This document shows, in pieces, positions 1 through 7,532 of a stretch of DNA of 35,981 nt; the stretch's first letter is position 1; the number at the start of each line of letters is the position of its first letter. A program made the translations under genes and the position numbers. Origin of the DNA: an uncultured Porphyromonadaceae bacterium (GTDB lineage: Bacteria > Bacteroidota > Bacteroidia > Bacteroidales > Muribaculaceae); NCBI GenBank assembly GCA_947176285.1, contig CAMWQF010000002.1:1-35981 (forward strand). Reading direction: 5' to 3'. The notes beneath the pieces are model-generated. The model ran no database searches. It had not been told where the DNA came from and was given only the letters and a program-made list of their open reading frames with translations.

Positions 1-121
1 CTAAGCCGATCGGAAGACCTACAACCGTAGCACAAACACACAAGCCTAAAATACCGTATAAAATAGCCCATATCCATCCGAAGAATGGAAAAATCCAAAG
101 AATGTTCCAAAAAATATTCAT
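1..121 (-). CDS. YccF-domain (DUF307) inner-membrane protein, N-terminal part
   Basis: Only the first 40 codons are in the window; the gene continues past the left edge. The minus strand reads ATG at 121-119 and gives a Trp/Phe/Ile-rich membrane segment (MNIFWNILWIFPFFGWIWAI) followed by a second one ending TVVGLPIGL. That pattern, an aromatic first helix and then a (T/V)(I/V)xG(I/L)P(I/F)G motif, is the start of the YccF/DUF307 family of small inner-membrane proteins of unknown function. An in-frame TGA at 127-125 rules out a longer start. The gene lies 67 nt downstream of the 3' end of the structured RNA candidate. The family call is from memory and rests on 40 residues. Confidence 0.6.
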   Translation of the reverse strand, partial: MNIFWNILWIFPFFGWIWAILYGILGLCVCATVVGLPIGL

Positions 122-188
122 ATATCAATTGAAGTATGCCTCATCGCCCCTTTCCGGCGTTCCAAAGAATAAAATTAAACAGACATAC

Positions 189-352
189 AAAAAGCGTGGG
201 ACGATCTCTACTGTATATTTCAATCAGGGTATCGGCAAACACCTCTCACGTAATAAACAGCCCGCTCCCACGCCTGATCGGATATCGGAATCCCCCTTGT
301 CGGGGAGCGGATATACGACAAGCATGAGCGTTTATAGCTGCTAATCCCACGT
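189..352 (-). ncRNA. Structured non-coding RNA candidate, 6S RNA-like rod
   Basis: On the minus strand the ends pair as CGTGGGAT (351-344) with GTCCCACG (202-195), followed at once by CTTTTT (194-189), which looks like an intrinsic 3' end. Inside, ATAAAC and CGCTC pair with GAGCG and GTTTAT across a short bulge. At the tip, GATAT/ATATC and CCCC/GGGG, or alternatively CTTGTCG/CGACAAG, form a hairpin. The whole is a rod of about 160 nt with internal bubbles, the general shape of 6S RNA, the RNA polymerase inhibitor. I do not recognise the primary sequence, so the 6S label is inference. A minus promoter at 440-470 could start the transcript near 434, adding a 5' hairpin (GACTGC-TCT-GCAGTC). No convincing coding frame covers it. 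Confidence 0.42.
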
Positions 353-439
353 GAAAAATTTTGCCGATTTTTGATTGAAGGATAAAGCAAAAACGCTTAA
401 TGTAATATGTTAACTCAAGACTGCAGAGCAGTCTCGTCA

Positions 440-470
440 CAAAATTAGTAATTATTTTTCATTTGGCAAT
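440..470 (-). promoter_or_regulatory. Bacteroidota-type promoter for the RNA candidate
   Basis: The minus strand has ATTG (470-467), 19 bp, then TAATTTTG (447-440), which fits the TAnnTTTG -7 box. Transcription should start near 434. The first 20 nt downstream can fold into a 9-bp hairpin around GACTGC-TCT-GCAGTC. It would transcribe the structured RNA and possibly yccF. Confidence 0.5.
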
Positions 471-561
471 AGAATATGAAGATTATTTTTCAAACTACCT
501 TATAAAATCGCAGTTGATTAAACAAAGTCATAACAAATCTTCTTTAGTTTGGCCGAATCAT

Positions 562-590
562 TTATGAATTATGATTTTGCTTTATGCATT
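562..590. repeat. Dispersed AT-rich repeat, copy A (degenerate)
   Basis: TTATGAATTATG (562-573) followed by TTTATGCATT (581-590) lies just past the tamL stop. It shares a 12-base core with the copies near 8.67, 11.35 and 13.28 kb. The rest of the 471-592 stretch is AT-rich and holds nothing else I can name. Confidence 0.5.
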
Positions 591-592
591 GG

Positions 593-2959
593 TCAGAAGG
601 GGTAGCCAATAGAGAAATGGAATGATGAGTCACGGTGCCAGTTGGGCGATATGAGTGGCCAAGGCTTCTCCCCCATCGCCGGATTATGGGCTTTCATTCC
701 AAGGTCGAAACGAAGAAGGAAGTAATTGAAATCCATCCGCAGACCAAGTCCATAAGCAGCAGCAAGTTGCTTATAAAATTCATTGAGCTTAAAGACTCCC
801 CCTTGCTGGAACGGATAGTCACGTATAGTCCAGATATTGCCAATATCAATGAAAGCACCCAACTCGAGCACCCAAAAGAGTTTCGCACGATATTCTGCAC
901 TCGTGATCAGACGGATATCACCACACTGATTTATAAAATCACTCACAGAGTTGCGCCCCGGATAAGCACCGGGACCAAGAGTACGCACAGCCCATCCACG
1001 CACACCGTTGGCACCACCACCATAAAATCTCTTCTCAAACGGAAGCATCTCTGAGTTCCCGTACGGCACACCAATTCCCCCTCCTACTCGAAACGCTACA
1101 GAATTCCTTTCATCAAAACGATGCAAAAGAGCATAGTCTGCTTCCACCTTGAAATATTGGGAATAGTGGATCCCGAAGATTTCATAAGGATCTTCATGGA
1201 AATTGCGGTGATGATCAAAGATGCTTGAAATGGCAAACAACAAGTTGCCTGCGATTTCCGCATTCACACGAATATTATATATGTCGCGTTGCAACGTCTT
1301 CTGCCATGGAGTTGCATCCTTCTTATTTGAATGATACCATCTCCAACCCATTCGCATGATGAAGTGATCTTCATAACTATAACGGAGCAAAGGATTGTCA
1401 GGGGCTATAAGATCGATGAAATCATTTGTAGAAGCAGGAAGATATACATAGTTGATATCAATTGGAGTAAACGTATGCCTGTTTTGTTTCCTGGCGTCCA
1501 CCCATTTGTAACTCCATCCGGCAGTGGAAATCACACGTGTGTATTCCGGGCGCTCTTGATAGTTCATGGAGAAATTAACTTCTGTTGAAGCTTGAATACG
1601 ACGCCGTACACGTGTTGAAATCGGAGCCTTAAATTCCGGCATAGAGAGCCCCAGATCGACCGAATATTCCATATATCGGTTGTTTAGCAAACCTTTTAGA
1701 TCGCCGGAAATAGATTCGTAACTGCCGCGCAATTTTCCGGTAAACGTCTCTGACCCTCTTCCTATATTTCGATGGTTGTAGGTCAGACCGACAGCTACGC
1801 CAAGATCTCCCTCAGAGTTTGTGCCTTCTAATTCCACACTCGCCGTCTGTGATTTACCCGGAGTAAGAAGAATATAGACATCGAGGATGCCCTCGTTGCC
1901 TATATGACCGGCGGGGACAAAAGACACATTGATAAACTTCAGAATGCCAAGACGTGAAAATGCCCTATAGGTCCTATCTACATTCTTTTGAGCAAATACT
2001 TCCCCAGGCGAAAGGAAACAATTTTCCGCTATCACTGAGGGACGAAGATAGCGGGAGTCAGCATACAGGATTTCTATGCCATTATAATTAACAGAATCTT
2101 TTCCTACAGCAAACGCAGGATTTTCAGCATTGATGGCATCCGCATCTGCAATAACAGTCACTTTCCTAATAAGAAATCTAGAGTATAGATCTGCATTCTC
2201 TTTAGAGAGTGCAGTTGATGGATAACTGACTTTCATCAACAGTTCGGCTTCAGAAGATCCGGCAGTAGTGTCGGCAACAAAAGTGATGCATTCCTTGCCA
2301 AAATTAAAATATCCATTATTGCGGAGATTGTCTGCCACCAAGGTGCGCTGCGCTTCGAGCAGATCTCTTGCAAGCGGACGCCCCGGGAAGGTGAGGAACT
2401 TTGAAGAATCCGCCATCACAATTTTACGAACTGCAGAATCGGGAAATTCATATTCCATCTTAGATATCATCTTCTGAGGGCCTGGAGAAAGGTTATAAGT
2501 AAGAGCCATCCTCTTCTTTTTATCATTTTTCACAGAGTCCACCAAAACATTTGCATTAAAATATCCTTTGCTCGCAAGATAATTGAGCAATTGGTCGGCA
2601 CTTGCATCTGTCAGAGACGGATCATATATGACAGGGGGCTCGCCAAGTTTACGCATCCAGCGATTCCACCAATTAGTGGAATCCTTGCCACTCAAATTAT
2701 AAAAACCGAGACGAAATTTTATACTCCACAGCATCTTATGATTTGGAGTCTGGCGAAGATATGCTTGCATTTCCGATACATCAAGACGATCATCATTCCC
2801 AGTTGAATCAATCCTGATGTTTACCTTGTCGAGCAGATAACTTCCATCAGGGACATGACGACTTGCCGAACAAGCCGACAGAATAAAACATACAATGACC
2901 AATATCCATGCAGACACCGGCACATTGACATGAAGTATTCTATACCTAAATGGAACCAT
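593..2959 (-). CDS. tamL: TamL-type outer-membrane assembly lipoprotein (BamA/TamA family)
   Basis: This is a BamA/TamA-like 16-strand barrel protein in the lipoprotein form typical of Bacteroidota. With TamB it is thought to help assemble or maintain outer-membrane components. The N terminus has a hydrophobic signal (residues 14-29) and a lipobox L27-S28-A29-C30. POTRA-like segments follow (about 40-350), then an Omp85 barrel with a Gly-rich FYGGGANGVRGW loop that matches the Omp85 loop-6 (V)RG(F/Y/W) motif. The protein ends in Phe (SFHFSIGYPF), the usual barrel-terminal signal. The residues after Cys30 (SASRH) contain no acidic surface-export signal. The ATG at 2959 is the only ATG before the lipobox. 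No tamB neighbour is visible. It is divergent from xseA across 110 bp. Confidence 0.85.
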   Translation of the reverse strand: MVPFRYRILHVNVPVSAWILVIVCFILSACSASRHVPDGSYLLDKVNIRIDSTGNDDRLDVSEMQAYLRQTPNHKMLWSIKFRLGFYNLSGKDSTNWWNRWMRKLGEPPVIYDPSLTDASADQLLNYLASKGYFNANVLVDSVKNDKKKRMALTYNLSPGPQKMISKMEYEFPDSAVRKIVMADSSKFLTFPGRPLARDLLEAQRTLVADNLRNNGYFNFGKECITFVADTTAGSSEAELLMKVSYPSTALSKENADLYSRFLIRKVTVIADADAINAENPAFAVGKDSVNYNGIEILYADSRYLRPSVIAENCFLSPGEVFAQKNVDRTYRAFSRLGILKFINVSFVPAGHIGNEGILDVYILLTPGKSQTASVELEGTNSEGDLGVAVGLTYNHRNIGRGSETFTGKLRGSYESISGDLKGLLNNRYMEYSVDLGLSMPEFKAPISTRVRRRIQASTEVNFSMNYQERPEYTRVISTAGWSYKWVDARKQNRHTFTPIDINYVYLPASTNDFIDLIAPDNPLLRYSYEDHFIMRMGWRWYHSNKKDATPWQKTLQRDIYNIRVNAEIAGNLLFAISSIFDHHRNFHEDPYEIFGIHYSQYFKVEADYALLHRFDERNSVAFRVGGGIGVPYGNSEMLPFEKRFYGGGANGVRGWAVRTLGPGAYPGRNSVSDFINQCGDIRLITSAEYRAKLFWVLELGAFIDIGNIWTIRDYPFQQGGVFKLNEFYKQLAAAYGLGLRMDFNYFLLRFDLGMKAHNPAMGEKPWPLISPNWHRDSSFHFSIGYPF

Positions 2960-2963
2960 AGTG

Positions 2964-2971
2964 CAAAATTA
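2964..2971 (-). promoter_or_regulatory. -7 box of tamL, 4 nt before the ATG
   Basis: TAATTTTG on the minus strand matches TAnnTTTG and ends 4 nt before the tamL ATG at 2959. No good -33 element is visible (the spot holds an A/T-rich sequence). Bacteroidota transcripts usually begin about 5-8 nt after this box, so the tamL mRNA would start at or next to its start codon. Confidence 0.55.
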
Positions 2972-3057
2972 GAGATTTTTTCTGAATTTCTATTGTTCTA
3001 AAACTCATAAATCCTATAATTCTTAAAAATTTTTATTCCACTATCGCGTTTTTTCAC

Positions 3058-3065
3058 TAAATTTG
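3058..3065 (+). promoter_or_regulatory. -7 box of xseA, 4 nt before the ATG
   Basis: TAAATTTG matches TAnnTTTG exactly and ends 4 nt before the ATG at 3070. The -33 region is only T-rich. As on the facing strand, transcription would begin at about the start codon. This leaves either a leaderless message or a start at the fifth codon (ATG at 3082). Confidence 0.55.
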
Positions 3066-3069
3066 CATC

Positions 3070-4479
3070 ATGGAAGCAAAAATGGTCGACGCCCCAAAAG
3101 CATACACTCTTTTTCAATTCTCACGATTCGTTGCATCTGCTATGAGTCGGGAGCCGGTGCTAATGGGCGCATGGGTTACGGCAGAAATAAGCGATATGTC
3201 GACCAGCGGAGGACATTGCTACATGACCCTAATTGAGAAAGATGCATCCGGCACCACCATAGCAAGGATGCGTGCCACAATCTGGGCTAACAGATTCAGC
3301 CATATCCGACATAAATTTTTAGCAGCAACCGGAAAAGAAATATCCAACGGAATGAAGGTGCTTCTGTATGGAGGTGTCAACTATCACAACAGTTATGGAC
3401 TCTCATTCAATATAGGGGAAATCGACCCATCCTATACCATGGGCGATCTTGAGCGCCTTCGGCGAGAAATATTGGCCACCCTACAACGAGAAGGGATCAT
3501 TGACATCAACCGGAACTTGAGATTTACCGATCCCCCTCTTAAGATAGCTGTGATTTCGTCGGAAAAGGCAGCCGGATATGGAGATTTCATAAATCAACTC
3601 GCCAACAATTCTACGGGAGTTGAATTCCACACAATGCTATTTCCGGCTGTGATGCAAGGAGAAAAGACAGCACAAAGTGTGCTTTCAGCCCTCGACTTAA
3701 TCGAGCAGACCAACAGCATTGTCGGCTGGGATTGCGTAGCCATAATAAGGGGAGGTGGAGCCACTACCGACATGAATGGCTTTGACGACCTTGTTCTTGC
3801 GCGAAGAGTAGCGACATTCCCAATACCCATCGTTGTAGGAATAGGACATGAACGCGACAGATGCGTTCTCGATGAGATAGCCTGCATACGATGCAAGACG
3901 CCAACTGCTGTTGCTGCATGGCTGTCGGACACCGCCGGGATTGCTTGGCAACGTGCTTGCGATCTTGCCACCCGCATCGCTTCCTATGCCGCAGAGAAGA
4001 TAAAGGGGGAACAAATAAGGATGCAAAGCATCGAGACTATGGTGCCGGCTTTGGCTGAAGCCCAAATAAGAAATGCAAGGTTGAGACTTCACAACATTTC
4101 CGCTATTCTACCTTCCGCCGCACGTGAAGCCACATCAAAAGCCAATGTAAAACTTGAAGGAATCACCATGACTCTCAGGATGGCATCGCATGCAAGAATC
4201 GAAAGAGAGTATCCCGCTCTTCAATCAGCAGCAAACACTATCAAGTTAGCTACTGCCGGCATAATAACAAGAGAACAGACACGACTTGAGAATATCGAAA
4301 AACTCATTGACGTGCTTAATCCCCAATCAACTCTAAAACGAGGGTACTCTATCACCCGAATAGGAGGAAAGGCTTTAACGAACACTAATTCTATAATGCC
4401 TGGAGACATACTTGAGACTATAACAGCCGAAGGCACAATAACATCGACTGTGAATGATATCGTCAATATTCAGAACTGA
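3070..4479 (+). CDS. xseA: Exodeoxyribonuclease VII large subunit
   Basis: This is the large subunit of ExoVII, which degrades single-stranded DNA into acid-soluble oligonucleotides in the cytoplasm. The N-terminal OB-fold (WVTAEISDMSTSGGHCYMTL, about residues 36-55) is followed by the catalytic domain, with VISSEKAAGYGDF, the Gly-rich IIRGGGATTD and GIGHERDRCVLDEIA...KTPTAVA, all conserved in XseA. A long helical region follows, then LNPQSTLKRGYSITR near the C terminus, the usual end of the family. The length of 469 residues is normal. Start: ATG 3070, but the -7 box is so close that Met5 (3082) is possible. The small subunit gene xseB, often adjacent, is not here. gph begins 6 nt after the stop. 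Confidence 0.93.
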   Translation: MEAKMVDAPKAYTLFQFSRFVASAMSREPVLMGAWVTAEISDMSTSGGHCYMTLIEKDASGTTIARMRATIWANRFSHIRHKFLAATGKEISNGMKVLLYGGVNYHNSYGLSFNIGEIDPSYTMGDLERLRREILATLQREGIIDINRNLRFTDPPLKIAVISSEKAAGYGDFINQLANNSTGVEFHTMLFPAVMQGEKTAQSVLSALDLIEQTNSIVGWDCVAIIRGGGATTDMNGFDDLVLARRVATFPIPIVVGIGHERDRCVLDEIACIRCKTPTAVAAWLSDTAGIAWQRACDLATRIASYAAEKIKGEQIRMQSIETMVPALAEAQIRNARLRLHNISAILPSAAREATSKANVKLEGITMTLRMASHARIEREYPALQSAANTIKLATAGIITREQTRLENIEKLIDVLNPQSTLKRGYSITRIGGKALTNTNSIMPGDILETITAEGTITSTVNDIVNIQN

Positions 4480-4485
4480 AAAAAA

Positions 4486-5139
4486 ATGAAAAAACTTGTC
4501 ATATTTGATCTTGATGGGACACTTCTTGACACCATAGCAGACTTAGGCACAGCCTGCAATTATGCACTCGAGGCAAAGGGATACCATAAGCATCCCTTAG
4601 CGGCATATCCATATATGGTGGGCAATGGAGTGAGAAAACTTATGGAAAGAGCCCAGCCGGATGCTTCACCGGAAGAAATAGACGAGTTGCTCGTTCTTTT
4701 CAGGGAATATTATGATCAGCATTGCACTGATCTGACAAAGCCATATCCGGGAATTCCGGAGATGCTGCAGCATCTCACTGATAACAAAATAGCAGTGGCT
4801 GTAGCCACCAACAAATATGAATCAGCAGCAAAAAAGATAATCGACCATTTCTTCCCGGACATTCCTTTTGTTGCTGTGATGGGGCAGACAGAAGACCGCC
4901 CGGTAAAGCCAGATCCAAGCATAGACTTCGCAGTGCTTCTTGCTCACCCTACTGCAAAAAGCGAAACTATGCATGTCGGAGATTCGGCTGTAGACATTGA
5001 GACTGCTCGACGTGCCTGCATAGACTCTGTAGGTGTGACTTGGGGATTCCGACCTATAACAGAACTTAGGAAAGCTTATGCCGACCACATAGTTTGCAGT
5101 CCGTCTGATATTCTTAAACTCGTATTTAAAAATGACTGA
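4486..5139 (+). CDS. gph: HAD-family phosphatase, phosphoglycolate phosphatase-like
   Basis: This is a subfamily IA HAD hydrolase. Motif I is DLDGT with the nucleophile Asp8 and Asp10, motif II is VATNK, motif III is the Lys of KPDP, and motif IV is GDSAVDIETA. A helical cap follows motif I (about residues 15-80). Family members dephosphorylate 2-phosphoglycolate, which arises from DNA 3'-end repair or oxygenation, but HAD substrate assignment from sequence is weak. 3-keto sugar phosphates or pyrophosphate are alternatives. It sits 6 nt after xseA and overlaps rnpA by 8 nt, so it is part of one operon. The position beside a nuclease gene fits a role in clearing phosphoglycolate from damaged DNA ends, but that is inference. 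Confidence 0.8.
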   Translation: MKKLVIFDLDGTLLDTIADLGTACNYALEAKGYHKHPLAAYPYMVGNGVRKLMERAQPDASPEEIDELLVLFREYYDQHCTDLTKPYPGIPEMLQHLTDNKIAVAVATNKYESAAKKIIDHFFPDIPFVAVMGQTEDRPVKPDPSIDFAVLLAHPTAKSETMHVGDSAVDIETARRACIDSVGVTWGFRPITELRKAYADHIVCSPSDILKLVFKND

Positions 5140-5623
5140 TATTGAAGTCACATCCAATGCTCAAAATGAGAGACTTACCCTTAGGAAAAGTGCGAAACTT
5201 CGCCACCGCACATTGGTGCAGGATCTTTTCCAGAAGGGCAAGTCGGTATATTCGGGTCCGCTGAGGGTCACATTCCACACCCTCTCCAACGAGGAGCTGG
5301 AACATTCATTTCGTGTGCGCATACCTGACCTGATGGGTCCGGTGCAGATGATGATAACCGTCCCCAAGAAGAAACGCAGGCATGCAGTAGACAGAGTACT
5401 GATGCGCAGGCGCATTCGCGAGGCTTTCAGACTTCAATGGCATCATTTGAAAAAGAGGGTTCAGGAAGACCCTACTATCAGGACTCTTTCTCTTGCCATA
5501 GTATATATGGACACAGAAAATGCTGAGATGGATAGCATCATGATAGCCATGGACTCGGTGTTGCATAAAGTAATAAAAAAACTTTTCCCTCAACCAAAAG
5601 AGGATGAGATTTGTCTAAAATGA
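5132..5623 (+). CDS. rnpA: Ribonuclease P protein component
   Basis: This is the protein subunit of RNase P, which binds the catalytic RNA and helps remove 5' leaders from pre-tRNA. The diagnostic region is VDRVLMRRRIREAFR (about residues 87-101), equivalent to the RNRxKRxxRE motif. The N-terminal LRKSAKLRHRTLVQDLFQKGKS matches the RnpA entry helix. At 163 residues it is longer than the roughly 120 of E. coli, with some 17 extra residues at the N terminus and a C-terminal extension. Both extensions are common in Bacteroidota. The ATG overlaps the gph stop (ATGACTGA), and no nearer ATG precedes the conserved core. Its ATGA junction with yidD suggests translational coupling. Confidence 0.9.
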   Translation: MTDIEVTSNAQNERLTLRKSAKLRHRTLVQDLFQKGKSVYSGPLRVTFHTLSNEELEHSFRVRIPDLMGPVQMMITVPKKKRRHAVDRVLMRRRIREAFRLQWHHLKKRVQEDPTIRTLSLAIVYMDTENAEMDSIMIAMDSVLHKVIKKLFPQPKEDEICLK

Positions 5624-5838
5624 ATGCAGCGCAGCTTATACTCACCGGGGCAATACGCTTTTATCAATATGCGATATCCCCACATACTCCTCCAAGTTGT
5701 CGTTTCGTGCCTACATGCAGCCAATATGGCATTGAAGCCATAAAGAAACACGGGGCTTTGAAAGGAGGATGGCTAACGATCAAACGCATTTGCCGTTGTC
5801 ATCCCTGGGGTGGATCGGGATATGACCCTGTGCCTTAA
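5620..5838 (+). CDS. yidD: Membrane protein insertion efficiency factor YidD
   Basis: This is a small membrane-associated protein that helps YidC-dependent insertion of inner-membrane proteins. The family signature is intact: FYQYAISPHTPPSCRFVPTC, then SQYGIEAI, and C..HPWGGSGYDPVP with the conserved Cys residues. I chose ATG 5620, which forms an ATGA overlap with the rnpA stop and gives 72 residues. A TTG three codons upstream is possible but less likely. rnpA-yidD is a near-universal bacterial pair. No terminator is visible in the 76 nt before the GH3 gene. Confidence 0.93.
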   Translation: MNAAQLILTGAIRFYQYAISPHTPPSCRFVPTCSQYGIEAIKKHGALKGGWLTIKRICRCHPWGGSGYDPVP

Positions 5839-5914
5839 TATCACTCTAACTATCACTTACGCAAAGGCAGACACACAGACAGATACTTAGCGGAAGATTT
5901 TTAAACATATTGAC

Positions 5915-7450
5915 ATGGATTTTACACCTATTGCCAGACTTATTTTTTCATCACGTGCGAAAAGAACAGACAAATGGAATGGTCACGTTGAAGAGATACA
6001 GAGAAAGCAGTTGCAGTGGCTTTTGAATCGAGCAGCCGACACTGAAATAGGAAGGAAGTATGGATTCAGAGAGATTCTGAACGCCCCTGATATTGTAGCC
6101 GCATATCAATCTACAGTGCCCACTGTCTCATATGACGACATACGCCCTTATGCCATGCGAATGGTCAATGGGGAAAGAGATGTGCTTTGGCCCGGGGTCT
6201 GCAAAAGATTCGCCCAAAGCAGCGGCACGAGTGGCGGAAAATCCAAGTATGTGCCGATTACTGACGACAGCCTTCGGCATAACCATTATCCGGGAACTTC
6301 GGATGTGGTGGCTCACTATTTAAAAATGAATCCCCGAAGCCGGATATTCTCTGCTAAAAGTTTTATTTTGGGCGGAAGTTTTGCTAATGAACTCAATCTT
6401 AAGAAAGGGGTAAAGGTAGGAGACTTAAGCGCAACTCTCATCGACCGCATGCCTAAACTTGCAGACATGGTGAGAGTGCCGGAAAAACGCATTGCTTTGA
6501 TGGAAGATTGGTGTGAGAAACTCCCTGCTCTCGCAATGGCTGCCTCAAAATCTGACATTACTAATATTTCCGGAGTCCCCTCTTGGTTTTTAACTGTCTT
6601 AAAGGAGGTTTGCAAGATCAAAGAGGTAGAAAAAATTTCTGACGTTTGGCCAAATTTGGAGGTTTTTTTCCATGGTGGAATTGATTTCCGTCCTTACCGT
6701 AAGGAATATGAGGCACTGACAGATCCAAATAAGATGCATTTCATGGAGACGTATAATGCAAGTGAAGGATTTTTTGCATTTCAAAATGATTTTTCCGATC
6801 ATTCTATGCTTCTGATTCTTGACGGATGTGTTTTCTATGAGTTTGAGCCGCTTAGCGGAGGGGATCCTATTCCTGCATGGAAAGTTGAGGCAGGAAAAAC
6901 ATATGAGATGCTCATTTCGAGCAGCAATGGGCTGTGGCGTTATCGGATAGGAGACACTGTGACCGTAGATGCCACAGACCCCGTAAAGATTACGATAGCA
7001 GGACGCACAAAAAGTTTCATTAATGCTTTTGGGGAAGAAGTGATGGAAGACAATGCCAACCGTGCTATTCAGGCAGCTTGCGAGGCAACCGGAGCAAACA
7101 TTGCCAATTACACAGCGGGTCCTTTCTACGCTCATGACAATAAGAAAGGACATCATCAATGGCTTATAGAATGGAACAGAGAGCCGGATTCAATGGGAAA
7201 TTTCAGTGCAGTCCTTGACAAGACTCTGCAAGAAGTCAACTCCGACTATCAAGCCAAAAGATCGCATACCATCTTCCTTGACCCTCCCGAGATCATCACA
7301 GTTCAGCCGGGTCTATTTGACAATTGGCTCGCTATGGTCGGCAATCACAAACTCGGAGGTCAGAAAAAAATTCCCCGCCTCAACAACACCCGAAAACTCC
7401 TTGATCAACTCCTTGAAATGAATGCACAATGCAAAATGCATAGTTCATAA
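5915..7450 (+). CDS. GH3-family acyl-adenylate/amide synthetase-like protein
   Basis: This is a member of the GH3 (auxin-responsive) branch of adenylate-forming enzymes. Plant members join an acyl acid to an amino acid through an acyl-AMP intermediate; the substrates of bacterial members are unknown. The ATP-binding motif is SSGTSGGKSKYVPIT (residues 102-116). METYNASEGFFAFQ and LWRYRIGDTV are the later nucleotide-binding motifs. TKSFINAFGEEVMEDNA marks the hinge to the C-terminal domain. The 511 residues fit the family. The last eight or so codons (after LLEMN) lie in the repeat-derived inverted repeat, so the C-terminal tail AQCKMHSS is probably a late addition. It is likely co-transcribed with rnpA-yidD. 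Confidence 0.85.
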   Translation: MDFTPIARLIFSSRAKRTDKWNGHVEEIQRKQLQWLLNRAADTEIGRKYGFREILNAPDIVAAYQSTVPTVSYDDIRPYAMRMVNGERDVLWPGVCKRFAQSSGTSGGKSKYVPITDDSLRHNHYPGTSDVVAHYLKMNPRSRIFSAKSFILGGSFANELNLKKGVKVGDLSATLIDRMPKLADMVRVPEKRIALMEDWCEKLPALAMAASKSDITNISGVPSWFLTVLKEVCKIKEVEKISDVWPNLEVFFHGGIDFRPYRKEYEALTDPNKMHFMETYNASEGFFAFQNDFSDHSMLLILDGCVFYEFEPLSGGDPIPAWKVEAGKTYEMLISSSNGLWRYRIGDTVTVDATDPVKITIAGRTKSFINAFGEEVMEDNANRAIQAACEATGANIANYTAGPFYAHDNKKGHHQWLIEWNREPDSMGNFSAVLDKTLQEVNSDYQAKRSHTIFLDPPEIITVQPGLFDNWLAMVGNHKLGGQKKIPRLNNTRKLLDQLLEMNAQCKMHSS

Positions 7451-7474
7451 GTCTTATTATGAACTATGCATTTT
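7433..7474. repeat. Perfect 18-bp inverted repeat, dispersed repeat copy B
   Basis: The left arm, 7433-7450, contains the GH3 stop codon. The right arm, 7457-7474, is its exact complement, and the loop is 7451-7456. The right arm (TTATGAACTATGCATT) is the dispersed repeat with one change, so two copies in opposite orientation make the hairpin. A T-run (7471-7474) ends the right arm, so it may act as a two-way terminator for the convergent GH3 and prfB genes. Confidence 0.7.
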
Positions 7475-7481
7475 ATGCTTT

Positions 7482-7502
7482 AGCAATTCATTATGAATTG
7501 CT
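7482..7502. repeat. 10-bp palindrome between convergent genes
   Basis: AGCAATTCAT, one T, then ATGAATTGCT is a perfect inverted repeat with a one-base centre. It lies 8 nt after the 18-bp inverted repeat. It holds the TATGAATT heart of the dispersed repeat and may be a diverged copy. In RNA it would fold with a shorter stem and serve with the first hairpin as a terminator. Confidence 0.55.
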
Positions 7503-7532
7503 TTCAATGACGTAATATAGACTCCACTGCAA

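Noticed and set aside
102..344. 80-codon plus-strand frame over the RNA candidate
   Set aside because: It has low-complexity, unrelated sequence and runs through the paired arms of the RNA.
635..1054. 139-codon plus-strand reading frame
   Set aside because: It lies wholly antisense to tamL, has no family resemblance and has no promoter.
3594..4092. Two overlapping minus-strand frames of about 130 codons
   Set aside because: Both are antisense to the conserved core of xseA.
6599..7159. 186-codon minus-strand reading frame
   Set aside because: It is antisense to the GH3 gene, whose motifs are clear. Its composition is that of an antisense shadow.
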